The translations under genes and the position numbers were made by a program. The notes beneath the pieces were generated by a model that was given only the letters and a program-made list of their open reading frames with translations, made no database searches and was not told where the DNA came from. A stretch of 64,000 nucleotides of DNA. It comes from Phycisphaerae bacterium. Lineage in GTDB: Bacteria; Planctomycetota; Phycisphaerae; UBA1845; UTPLA1. Of the stretch, positions 1 to 7,696 are shown piece by piece (position 1 is the stretch's first letter; every line of letters starts with the position of its first letter). The stretch lies in assembly GCA_035275405.1 (NCBI GenBank), contig DATEMU010000003.1, positions 186,001 through 250,000 on the forward strand, written 5' to 3'.

Positions 1-82
1 GCGCGTTCGGTCTACTTTCACTGCTGATGTTTCTTGATTGTCGACGGACCAAGCCGGCCGCGGCGTAGAGCGTATGCGCGAG

Positions 83-1636
83 TCAGCGCCGGGTCTTCAC
101 GGCCGCCTTCTCTGTCGCCGTCGGTTCCGTCAGGACGGGAAACCCGCTCGGCGCTGGCTCGTGGTGGCTGGCGAGTTTGATCCGCTCCCATTTCTTAATG
201 AGCGGCGACAAGATCAGCAATACCACGCCCGACGCGCAGGCGAAATAGACGATTCCTTGAAAAACCGGGCCGAACCCCGCGGCCTTGCCGGTCATTCCAG
301 AAATCACGCCGCCGAGTAAATGGGCGAACGCGGTGCAGAGGAACCAGAAGCCCATCATCAATCCGCCCATTCGTGCGGGGACGAGTTTGGTGATCATCGA
401 GAGGCCGACGGGTGACAGACACAGCTCGCCGGTCGTATGAAAGAAATAGGCGAGGAATAACAAGATGAGCGCGGCCTTCGCTCCGCCGGTGGCCTGATTG
501 GCGGCGATCACCAATGCGATGAACCCGACACCGACCTGGATCAGGGCCAATCCGAACTTCACGGGTGAGGACGGTTCCAATCCCGCCCGACCCAGCCTTG
601 TCCACAGCCACGAAAACAACGGGGCGAGCAAGACGATGAATGCGGCGTTTACGAACTGAAACACGGATGCTTCAATCGTCCGACCGAATACAGTTCGGTT
701 TACGTGGCTTTCCGTAAACAGGTTCATCGAGCTGCCGGCCTGTTCAAAACAGGCCCAGAAAACGATCGAAAAAAACGAGAGGATCAGGGCAGCGAAGATT
801 CCGACTCGTTCCGCGTGATTCCCTCTCGCCGCTTCCCACAAGATATATACGAGAAATGCGCCGCCCACGACTGGAGCGGCCCATTTGATGACGATGTCCG
901 GCTTGGAGACCAGGAAGGCGGCGAGCGGCACGAGCAGGAACGCGCCGATGTAGACGGCGATTCCGTTTGGAACGACGCCCAGAGACTTGTTGGCCAGCGC
1001 CGCGTGATTCGGCGGGAGACCGTGATCGCCGAGGATTTTCTTTCCAAGGACAAAGATGATCAGGCCGAGGACCATTCCAAGCCCCGCGAGACCGAATCCG
1101 TAGTGGAAGCCGTACTTTTGACCAATCTGGCCGCAGAGGATCGGCGCCAGAAAAGCGCCGATGTTGATGCCCATATAGAAGATGGTGAACGCGCCGTCGC
1201 GCCGGGGATCACCCTGGCGATAGAGTTTCCCGACCAATGTCGAGATGTTCGGCTTGAAGAAACCGTTGCCCATGATGATCAGGGCTAGGGACATGAAGAC
1301 GGTGTATGAATTCTTGGGGATGATGCCAAAACCCGCAAAGCAAAGCCCGAATTCCCCGAGGCCCATGAGAATCGCGCCGAGGATGATCGAGCGGCGATAG
1401 CCGATGATCTTGTCCGCGAGCATTCCGCCCAGAAGCGGCGTTGCATAGACCAATCCGTTGTACGCGCCGTAGGACTCGCTGGCCTCCGTTCGATTGAACG
1501 CGAAGGTGTCCATGAAATAGAAGATCAGCAGGGCCCGCATGCCGTAGAAGTTGAAGCGCTCCCACAGTTCGGTGAAGAAGAGCACGAACAGGCCGCTGGG
1601 GTGACCAAGAATTTGACGTTCCGAAACCTGCGACAT
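83..1636 (-). CDS. POT/PTR family proton-coupled peptide transporter
   Basis: Predicted inner-membrane symporter that imports di- and tripeptides with protons (POT/PTR branch of the major facilitator superfamily). The 517-residue protein has about 14 hydrophobic segments. Its first helix carries the family ExxER motif in TELWERFNFYGMR (about residues 22-34), which takes part in proton coupling. A second family-like stretch, FYMGINIGAFLAPILCGQIG, lies near residue 155. Length and layout fit bacterial DtpT-type proteins. The start is the ATG in MSQVSERQ. The gene stands alone on the minus strand. An unrelated OPT-type oligopeptide transporter lies about 18 kb away, so this cell has at least two routes for peptide import. 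Family assignment is secure; the substrate range is inferred. Confidence 0.93.
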   Translation of the reverse strand: MSQVSERQILGHPSGLFVLFFTELWERFNFYGMRALLIFYFMDTFAFNRTEASESYGAYNGLVYATPLLGGMLADKIIGYRRSIILGAILMGLGEFGLCFAGFGIIPKNSYTVFMSLALIIMGNGFFKPNISTLVGKLYRQGDPRRDGAFTIFYMGINIGAFLAPILCGQIGQKYGFHYGFGLAGLGMVLGLIIFVLGKKILGDHGLPPNHAALANKSLGVVPNGIAVYIGAFLLVPLAAFLVSKPDIVIKWAAPVVGGAFLVYILWEAARGNHAERVGIFAALILSFFSIVFWACFEQAGSSMNLFTESHVNRTVFGRTIEASVFQFVNAAFIVLLAPLFSWLWTRLGRAGLEPSSPVKFGLALIQVGVGFIALVIAANQATGGAKAALILLFLAYFFHTTGELCLSPVGLSMITKLVPARMGGLMMGFWFLCTAFAHLLGGVISGMTGKAAGFGPVFQGIVYFACASGVVLLILSPLIKKWERIKLASHHEPAPSGFPVLTEPTATEKAAVKTRR

Positions 1637-1858
1637 GAATCGCCGCCTCCGCTTCTATTTGAACAGGCCCCGGCCATTCGCCGGTCGACTCGCGTAGCCT
1701 ACGGAAACGCCCCCGTCATTGCGAGCCTTTTTCGGACGATCTTCAACAAGGCGGCAGGACCGATAAGGACCGCTTGCGTTTTGACCGGGTGATATCGTTA
1801 CCGTCCGCCGGGGAAAACTAAGTTCAGTCCGCCCTGCTTCGGTCCGCTATACAGAACG

Positions 1859-2101
1859 ATGAACACGGACTCAAACAACACGGATTCTCGCACGAGCGAA
1901 GTACCCGCTTCCGGGCGGCGCTCCTGGACGCGGATTATCACGATGGCCGGTCTGGTCGTTCTCGGCGTTACGCCGTGGGCACAGGCGCAGTTGGCGACGC
2001 CCGATCTGCCGGCGCTTTGCCCGCCGCTGACGGCGTTTGCCACACCGACGCTGTTCGACTACGTGTGGGGCACGACGCCGATCCGCTTTCCGTACCAATA
2101 G
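1859..2101 (+). CDS. Possible small secreted protein (80 aa), antisense overlap with the next gene
   Basis: Not recognised. The 80-residue frame has a convincing signal-peptide layout: a basic stretch (RRSWTR), a hydrophobic core (IITMAGLVVLGVTPW) and an AQAQ cleavage-like site, followed by about 37 mature residues. Its codons favour G or C in the third position, as real genes here do. Its last 134 bases overlap, on the opposite strand, the low-complexity tail of the acyltransferase-like gene, so the two frames cannot both be confidently real in that stretch. No clear Shine-Dalgarno site precedes the ATG. It could be a genuine small exported protein or the front of a degraded longer gene. Confidence 0.35.
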   Translation: MNTDSNNTDSRTSEVPASGRRSWTRIITMAGLVVLGVTPWAQAQLATPDLPALCPPLTAFATPTLFDYVWGTTPIRFPYQ

Positions 2102-3017
2102 GCTCCGCGCCCGACTTCGCGACCCATTCCGGCGCGACCGAGTTCGCCGTGCCGCCGGCCAATGACCACAAGTACTGTTCCGGGCTGCGCAGGATCGCAT
2201 GTTCCAGCGCGCCGATAATCGCCTCCATGAGGCCCGCGTCCGATGCTTCGTCGCGCGGCGGGGCGATGGTCGAGTGCGTCTGAAGCCTAAACGTAAACGG
2301 CCGGGCCTCGCGCACACAGGTCACGACCGCGATCGGCAACTCATGCCAGCGCGCGAGCCGGGCGAGCGTCGGGTAACAACGAAGTGTCCGGCCAAGGAAG
2401 GGGACGGAGATGCACGGACCCCGGCGGCGCTCGTGTTCGCCGATCATCAGAACCGCGCCACCGCGATTGAGAATCGACGGAAGTGAGGTCGTCGCCTCGC
2501 GGCGATCGACGATGCGGACATTGCGATAGGCGACCAGTTCGTCCTGCCAGGCGCGGAGCACCGGATGCGCGAATCGGTCCGCCACGACATGGACCGGGTG
2601 GAAGATCTCGCCGAGCGCGTAGGCGGCGACGGCGGGATTCCCCAGGTAGGCCGTAGTCAACAGACAACCACGACCGCCCGCCGCCAACGCTGTCAGCGAC
2701 GCTTCATTTTCTAGGGCAATTGAATTTCGCCAGCTCGCTTCGCGAAGAAGCCGCCGGGCGAACAGCGCCTCGACGCAGAAGCGCCCGACGTGCTCGTACA
2801 TGGCCGCGATGATCCTTGAGGCTGTGGCGGTCGAGCAATTATCCGGCAGCGCGTCTGAAAGCCGGGTCTCGGCGCGGCGCCGCATCGGCGTATTCAAGCC
2901 ATGAACGGCTCGGGCCATCGAGCGCGCCAGACGATCGGCGGCATCGAGACCGAGGACGCCCAGCGCCGTGCCGACGACGCGGCGGAGATAGGTAAAGCGC
3001 AGGGATTCGAGGTCCAT
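1968..3017 (-). CDS. Divergent LpxL/HtrB-like lipid A acyltransferase family protein
   Basis: Resembles the lysophospholipid/lipid A acyltransferase family, whose members add acyl chains to lipid A precursors at the inner membrane. The supporting stretches are GRGCLLTTAYLGNP (about residues 113-126), HPVHVVADRFAHPVLRAW, GGAVLMIGEHERRRGP, VPFLGRTLRCYPTLARLA and SPEQYLWSLAG near residue 285. In canonical members the first stretch contains the HX4(D/E) catalytic pair (as in HFGNWE); here it reads YLGNPA, so both catalytic residues are replaced. Activity is therefore doubtful or mechanistically altered. About 60 residues of Ser/Ala/Pro-rich tail follow the conserved end and overlap an antisense frame, so the true C-terminus is uncertain. 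Confidence 0.7.
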   Translation of the reverse strand: MDLESLRFTYLRRVVGTALGVLGLDAADRLARSMARAVHGLNTPMRRRAETRLSDALPDNCSTATASRIIAAMYEHVGRFCVEALFARRLLREASWRNSIALENEASLTALAAGGRGCLLTTAYLGNPAVAAYALGEIFHPVHVVADRFAHPVLRAWQDELVAYRNVRIVDRREATTSLPSILNRGGAVLMIGEHERRRGPCISVPFLGRTLRCYPTLARLARWHELPIAVVTCVREARPFTFRLQTHSTIAPPRDEASDAGLMEAIIGALEHAILRSPEQYLWSLAGGTANSVAPEWVAKSGAEPIGTESGSASCPTRSRTASVWQTPSAAGKAPADRASPTAPVPTA

Positions 3018-3078
3018 TCCCTAATTGATCGGCAGGATGGGCAGGGAGACAAGCAGAAAGGGGCGGTTCGCGTATTCC

Positions 3079-3105
3079 ACGGCCGGCAGGGGCGCCGGCC
3101 GCTAC
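3079..3105. repeat. Dispersed 27-bp palindromic repeat R1, copy a
   Basis: A 27-base sequence repeated exactly at 4983-5009. It contains a 7-bp inverted repeat (GGCCGGC ... GCCGGCC) around a six-base centre. It sits about 10 bases downstream of the stop codon of the minus-strand gene 3116-3667, where an RNA hairpin could help end transcription, although no T-run follows. Confidence 0.7.
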
Positions 3106-3115
3106 GCGGCAGAAG

Positions 3116-3667
3116 CTAGCGCCAGAGCTGATCGATACGGGTGAGGCCCGCCGGATCGGTGCGCTCCCACTCCTTGCGGACGAGGCCCAGGCCGTAGACG
3201 CAATACTCGAATTCGTGGCTCAGCGTCGAAAGGACCGAGGCGGGCGGGCGCGAGTCGTCGCTCGACAGACGCGAGGCGATGGCGTAGGAGCGCTTGCCCT
3301 GGTCGAGATAGTTGAGCAGAAAGTCGGCCGCCTGCTTGCGCTGGAGGCGCTTGAGGTTCTCCGGATAAACGCCGGTCCAGAACAGCGTAAAGTCGCCGAT
3401 GTGGCGGTGGACGGCGCGGCGGCGGTCTTCGGTGGTCGCCGTCGGGCCGATCTCCACTTCGCTGACCATCTCGGCGACTTCCTCGATCCGGCGTCGGCTG
3501 CCGTCGCCCAGGAGGTTGATCCGTTCGACGTGGATGAACTCGGTCAGCAGGTCCACGATGTAATCGAGCAGCGACGGGTCACCCAGGCCGATCTGCTTCT
3601 GGAAGCTGTCCTCGACCAGGCCGGCGAACCAACGCCGCAGCGGGTGTGTCTGGGGTATGGGGGCCAT
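3116..3667 (-). CDS. Conserved-looking hypothetical protein, 183 aa
   Basis: No family recognised. The protein is 183 residues, soluble and mostly helical in appearance, with many charged residues and no signal peptide or membrane segment. Features include an N-terminal LRRWFAGLVEDSF segment, a central IEEVAEMVSEVEIG helix, a HIGDFTLFWTGVYPE stretch and a C-terminal FEYCVYGLGLVRKEWE segment. The start is the ATG of MAPIPQTHP. It is flanked upstream by the queA promoter region, transcribed the other way, and followed by repeat R1. The even distribution of hydrophobic positions and good third-position GC support a real gene; nothing in the sequence fixes its role. Confidence 0.7.
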   Translation of the reverse strand: MAPIPQTHPLRRWFAGLVEDSFQKQIGLGDPSLLDYIVDLLTEFIHVERINLLGDGSRRRIEEVAEMVSEVEIGPTATTEDRRRAVHRHIGDFTLFWTGVYPENLKRLQRKQAADFLLNYLDQGKRSYAIASRLSSDDSRPPASVLSTLSHEFEYCVYGLGLVRKEWERTDPAGLTRIDQLWR

Positions 3668-3911
3668 CTACAAGGGCTCCTGACGTTGCGAGCGGTGACG
3701 GGCCGTCGAGGGATGCGCCGTCCACCAAGAGGGAGGGCGCCACCTGATGCCGACGGGCTCCGCTTCATGTATTCTAGGATTCGTGCAAAGCCCGGGTAAA
3801 GCGGCGTCCGCTCAATCGTCCGTCATCTATTTTTTATCGGCGGCGCGTGGGAGCAGCTAATAGCGTGTCGGCCCGGCACTGAGCCCCCGGTGTCAGACTG
3901 CGGATTTTGGC

Positions 3912-3926
3912 GGGAGAACGGCCATC
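3912..3926 (+). promoter_or_regulatory. Shine-Dalgarno site plus ATC start codon of queA
   Basis: GGGAG at 3912-3916 is followed by seven bases and then ATC at 3924. The reading frame between the preceding in-frame stops (3858 and 3861) and the first ATG (4005) contains no ATG, GTG or TTG. Homology with QueA begins immediately after the ATC, so this ribosome-binding site marks ATC as the probable initiation codon. Confidence 0.6.
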
Positions 3927-4964
3927 CAGACCAGCGAGCTACGCTACGAATTACCGCCCGGGCTCATCGCCCAGCGACCGCTGGAACGGCGGGATGAGGC
4001 ACGCATGCTCGTGCTGCATCGGGCGAACGGGCGAATCGAGCACCGGCGATTCGCCGACCTGACGGAGTATTTGACGCCGCGGGATTGCCTGGTCCTGAAT
4101 GTGTCGCGCGTCCTGCCCGCGCGTTTTACGGCGGTGCGTCAGACGGGCGGGGAGATCCCCGGGCTGTTCCTACGGGAGAGTTCGACGGGCTATTGGCGCG
4201 TACTGCTCGCGGGGGGCGGCAGGCTGCGCGACGGCGAGACACTGACTTTTCGGGGCGGGACGTGGACGCTGACGCTGGTGGAGCGGCTGGAGCGCGGAGA
4301 ATGCGAGGTGCGAGTCGAGCCGCCTGACGCAGCGGCGCTGGTGCTGGCGGTCGTGGGGTCGATGCCGGTTCCGCCGTACATCCGCCGGGACGAGGCTGAT
4401 CCGGAAATGGACCGGCTCGATCGCGAGCACTATCAGACGATTTACGCGTTGCGCGACGGCTCGGTCGCGGCGCCGACGGCGGGGCTGCACTTTACGCCGA
4501 GCCTGATGGAGCGAATCCGAGCCATGGCGACGAGATTCGCCGAACTGGTCCTGCATGTCGGGCTGGGTACGTTTCAGCCGATCGAGGTGGGGGACCTGGC
4601 CGATCACAAGATGCACAGCGAGTGGTACGAACTCCCCGCCAAGTGCGCGGAGACGATCGCGCGGACGCGTGCGGGGGGCGGTCGCGTGGTCGCCGTGGGG
4701 ACGACGAGCGTGCGAGTCCTGGAAACGTGCGCCGACGAGTCCGGGGCCCACGCGGGGTCGGGCACGACCCAACTCCTCATCTATCCTCCGTATCGATTCA
4801 AGGCGACGGACGCACTGGTGACGAATTTTCACCTGCCGGAGAGTACGCTGCTGGCCCTTGTGTTTGCCTTCGCGGGGCGCGAGGCGACGCTGGCCGCGTA
4901 TCGAGAGGCGATTGAACGACAATATCGGTTCTTCAGTTACGGAGATGCGATGCTCGTTATTTGA
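3924..4964 (+). CDS. queA: tRNA preQ1(34) S-adenosylmethionine ribosyltransferase-isomerase QueA
   Basis: QueA transfers and isomerises the ribose of S-adenosylmethionine onto preQ1 at tRNA position 34, making epoxyqueuosine. The first ATG (4005) would give 319 residues and lose the family N-terminus. Upstream in frame the codons read QTSELRYELPPGLIAQRPLE, matching the usual QueA start (K-T-S-D-F-x-Y-x-L-P), with ATC at 3924 in the start position. From there the protein is 346 residues, the normal length. Other family signatures are PTAGLHFTPSLMERI, LHVGLGTFQPIEV, HKMHSEWYELP, GTTSVRVLE and TNFHLPESTLLALVFAFAG. QueC, an earlier enzyme of the same pathway, is encoded at 30057-30761. Function is secure; the ATC start is inferred from homology and the ribosome-binding site. 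Confidence 0.95.
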   Translation: MQTSELRYELPPGLIAQRPLERRDEARMLVLHRANGRIEHRRFADLTEYLTPRDCLVLNVSRVLPARFTAVRQTGGEIPGLFLRESSTGYWRVLLAGGGRLRDGETLTFRGGTWTLTLVERLERGECEVRVEPPDAAALVLAVVGSMPVPPYIRRDEADPEMDRLDREHYQTIYALRDGSVAAPTAGLHFTPSLMERIRAMATRFAELVLHVGLGTFQPIEVGDLADHKMHSEWYELPAKCAETIARTRAGGGRVVAVGTTSVRVLETCADESGAHAGSGTTQLLIYPPYRFKATDALVTNFHLPESTLLALVFAFAGREATLAAYREAIERQYRFFSYGDAMLVI

Positions 4965-4982
4965 AAGCGCCCACGGCGATCT

Positions 4983-5009
4983 ACGGCCGGCAGGGGCGCC
5001 GGCCGCTAC
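4983..5009. repeat. Dispersed 27-bp palindromic repeat R1, copy b
   Basis: Exact copy of the 27-mer at 3079-3105, with the same 7-bp inverted repeat. It lies in the 41-bp gap between the convergent queA and the minus-strand gene 5006-6427. Its last bases contain the TAG stop codon of the minus-strand gene (5006-5008), so the repeat appears to define that protein's end. Confidence 0.7.
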
Positions 5010-6427
5010 TTTGGCTTGCGGCCGACGCGGGCGTCTTCTCGGTTGTAGGCTTCTTCCAACTCGGCCATACGCTTCTGCGCGGCATCGATGCGATCTGAGA
5101 ACAGGCGGGAGAGTTCCTGGCCCTCCGCGCGGGTCATGGTGAGCGGGCCGGTCTTTACGAGGAGCGTCCGCCCCGCGCCATCGACGTACAGCCTGGTGGG
5201 ATCGGCGGCGAGTCCTTCGCGATCTTCCAGTCGAAACACTCCGTCATTAGATGGGATGCCCGCGGCGGAGTCTTCGCCCTGGCATTCGATGACCCGTGCC
5301 ACGAGACCGGCGCGACCGTGGTCGAAGGTGACGAAGGCAAAGCTCTGCTTTTTGGCCAGATCATCGATGAGCCGCGGCAGCAGGCGGATCACGGCGCGGG
5401 AGACGTAGGCTTCGGGCAATTGCAGGGCCGGATTGGCCTGCGCCGGGGCGCCCATGGAATACGTTTGATTGGTGAGCAGCACATCGCCGGTGCGGAGGCC
5501 CTCTTCCAGGGCGATGTCGAGATACTCCGGTTGATTGCCCGTCGCCGGGACCAGCGTCGTGACGCTCGTTTTCCAGCGCTCGTGTTTGAGGTCGTAGCTG
5601 ATGAACATGGAATTCTGGAGCCGGCGGGCGCGACCGTCCTTTTCGAAGGTCCAGCCGCGCTCGCGGATGCGGATGCCGGGATATCCGCGGTCCGGCGCTC
5701 CGGCCTTGCTGCTCGGTTCCCAGGTGCTCTCGGCTTGATAGACCGCGACGAAGCCGATGGTCCGTCCCTCTGATTCAAACTTCAGGAACTCCTCCGGCAG
5801 GATGGCCGCCTTGAGTTGTTCGCCGCTGATCGAGCGGAGGAGACGGACGCCGGATTCGAGGGCATCCTTCATCCTGGTTTCGTCCACTTGATCGGCGAGC
5901 AACTGCAACGAGCCGAGGACGCGATGGAAGAGCGGCTCGCTTTGGGCGCGGAGGGCGAGCGGTCCGCTGTAAAGCAGAATGTAGTAGGATTGCGGCTTGT
6001 GTTCGACGACGGCCTCCAGTCGCAGCCGCTTGACTCCCTCGTGGAAGAAGCTGGCGGAGAGGATCGCACCGGGCCGGCCTGCAATCTGCTGCGTTTGTTG
6101 GGCGAGAATGGTTACGTCGCTGAACTCCAATTCAAGCGCGTCGGAAATTCGCTTGAGCATTTCGTCCATGGGGACTTTTTGCGTCGTGGATGACTGTTTG
6201 AGGACGATTTCCTGAGTAAGAGTGGGCGAGACGCGATCGGTCATCTGCAGAAGAGTTACGCCGCGGCGCTCGGGGACGCGCTGGCGCGTGATCTGCCAGC
6301 CTTTGGGCGGGTTGATCGAGTAACCGTAGGTGCCGTCGACGTACGCATCGGCCAACGGGCCGGTGTCCGCCAAGGGGGCAGTTTGTCCCAAGACTGCCAG
6401 CGGAAGAAGAAAGGCAAGTGGGCTCAT
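5006..6427 (-). CDS. Secreted hypothetical protein, 473 aa
   Basis: Not assignable to a named family. The ATG at 6427 is preferred over the longer frame because it gives a clean signal peptide (MSPLAFLLPLAVLGQTAP) and leaves a 22-base gap after the upstream gene. The mature part opens with YVDGTYGYSINPPKGWQIT, a pattern seen at the start of PsbP-like or lipoprotein-like beta domains, then LLQMTDRVSPTLTQEIVL. The C-terminal half has a long charged helix (ALPSSP-free frame, ending SDRIDAAQKRMAELEEAYN) that could form a coiled coil. It probably acts outside the cytoplasmic membrane and is likely co-transcribed with the membrane protein encoded just upstream. Function unknown. Confidence 0.75.
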   Translation of the reverse strand: MSPLAFLLPLAVLGQTAPLADTGPLADAYVDGTYGYSINPPKGWQITRQRVPERRGVTLLQMTDRVSPTLTQEIVLKQSSTTQKVPMDEMLKRISDALELEFSDVTILAQQTQQIAGRPGAILSASFFHEGVKRLRLEAVVEHKPQSYYILLYSGPLALRAQSEPLFHRVLGSLQLLADQVDETRMKDALESGVRLLRSISGEQLKAAILPEEFLKFESEGRTIGFVAVYQAESTWEPSSKAGAPDRGYPGIRIRERGWTFEKDGRARRLQNSMFISYDLKHERWKTSVTTLVPATGNQPEYLDIALEEGLRTGDVLLTNQTYSMGAPAQANPALQLPEAYVSRAVIRLLPRLIDDLAKKQSFAFVTFDHGRAGLVARVIECQGEDSAAGIPSNDGVFRLEDREGLAADPTRLYVDGAGRTLLVKTGPLTMTRAEGQELSRLFSDRIDAAQKRMAELEEAYNREDARVGRKPK

Positions 6428-6449
6428 GTGCAGGCTAATCCGCGTCGGA

Positions 6450-7073
6450 CTAAAAAAGGCGATCCATCCAATCCTGTGCATCCCTGGACACGTACCAATC
6501 CCGGAACGCGACCGATCGGCAAATCCCGCGAAACAGGCCCTGGGGATTGCGGAGGCCGGGCGGACAGATCAGATCAATCCGCAGGGCCAATCCCTCGTCG
6601 GTCCTGGCAAACGCCGAATAGAGGCGGCCGCCGTCGGGCGCCATGCGGACATCCAGACGTCCAGACATCGGCCCCACGTCGATTTCGCGGTCGTCGTCCA
6701 ATCCGTCATCGAGGCTGCGACTACGCAGTCCCGGCGAATCGTCGTCATCCACGACGACTTTGTAAGCCAGAACGAGTGTCGTAGACTGGACGATCTCAGG
6801 GCTATCCCAGGAATACGCCACGACCCCTGCATTTCCGGCAGGATCGGCCCCGAGTTCTTCATTGTTCCATTTTGCAAGCGGCTTGGCGCCCTGAGGCAGC
6901 GAAAGGGAGACCGGCCAATAGGGAGGCGCTACCGGCTCGGCCAACGTCGTGGAAGAAAAACCCTGGTGGGCCAGCACCCAGGCCAGACCGGTGGTCAGGG
7001 CCAGTGCCGCTCCGGCCGAGGCAATCGCCCAGCCCGGCTTGGCCGGTGTTTCTCGCGTGTATTCCCGCCACAT
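6450..7073 (-). CDS. Single-pass membrane protein of unknown function, 207 aa
   Basis: The protein has a short cytoplasmic N-terminus, one transmembrane helix (GWAIASAGAALALTTGLAWV, about residues 14-33) and a roughly 170-residue exported domain with no recognised fold. That domain has an acidic run (VVVDDDDSP ... DDGLDDDREIDVG) and two cysteines late in the sequence (LICPPG, GICRSV) that could form a disulfide. It lies upstream of and close to the secreted protein gene 5006-6427 on the same strand, so the two are probably co-transcribed. Not recognised further. Confidence 0.65.
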   Translation of the reverse strand: MWREYTRETPAKPGWAIASAGAALALTTGLAWVLAHQGFSSTTLAEPVAPPYWPVSLSLPQGAKPLAKWNNEELGADPAGNAGVVAYSWDSPEIVQSTTLVLAYKVVVDDDDSPGLRSRSLDDGLDDDREIDVGPMSGRLDVRMAPDGGRLYSAFARTDEGLALRIDLICPPGLRNPQGLFRGICRSVAFRDWYVSRDAQDWMDRLF

Positions 7074-7139
7074 GCAAGGAGAGCATATTCAGGATGAGGG
7101 GTCGCGGCAATCGTGAAGCAGGGCGGCGCCGAAAAGCCG

Positions 7140-7535
7140 CTAGAAGGGTGCGATGCCCATCAATCGCAAAACCCCGTAATTCACGACCACCAAAAGGAGC
7201 ATCACGATCATGCGAATGACGGCCGCCGTCCTCCTTTGCGTGGCGATGTCATCTTCCGGAGTCGTTTGCGCTGAGGGCATTGCTGCAAGCGGAATCAATG
7301 CGCCCTCGTACTCGACTCCGCGAATCAGGAGCTCTGCCTCGAAGCGATCGATGTCCAGCCGCTCGGCAAATTTCACCAGTGCCCGGCGGCGCAGCCAGGT
7401 GAGCGGGCCGACTTCCATCTCGCCTTTGACCATGTCGCGAAAGAGGCGGCGATGGGCCCCTCGGCGTTGTTGTCGATCCGCCAGCGCCTCGTCGAGCGGC
7501 GCGAGCGATAAAAGTTGATCTACTTCCGCGTCCAT
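7140..7535 (-). CDS. Small membrane-anchored hypothetical protein, 131 aa
   Basis: The first 95 residues are charged and helical (LDEALADRQQRRGAHRRLFR, ERLDIDRFEAELLIRGVEY). A single hydrophobic segment near the C-terminus (VIRMIVMLLLVVVNYGVLRL) makes this a tail-anchored layout with the bulk in the cytoplasm. It is the first gene of the minus-strand run 7535-5006, 66 bases ahead of the next gene. A protein of this shape, next to a single-pass membrane protein and a secreted one, would suit a small envelope complex, but that is inference. No family recognised. Confidence 0.6.
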   Translation of the reverse strand: MDAEVDQLLSLAPLDEALADRQQRRGAHRRLFRDMVKGEMEVGPLTWLRRRALVKFAERLDIDRFEAELLIRGVEYEGALIPLAAMPSAQTTPEDDIATQRRTAAVIRMIVMLLLVVVNYGVLRLMGIAPF

Positions 7536-7696
7536 GTGCTCCCTCCCTTGGACGTTAGGCTATCGTGGACGAGGGAATCCACGCCCGATAGCTCAGCGCA
7601 CGCGCCGGGAGGGCTACTGCTTGTCAATCCGAGGGTTGCGCCGTACCATGTCCGCTGACACCTTGACCGTCCAATAGAAAACGCGATTAGCCCACT

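Noticed and set aside
3924-4004. Frameshift or sequencing error at the start of queA
   Set aside because: The reading frame is continuous from the homologous N-terminus to the stop, and a ribosome-binding site precedes the ATC, so no shift is needed.
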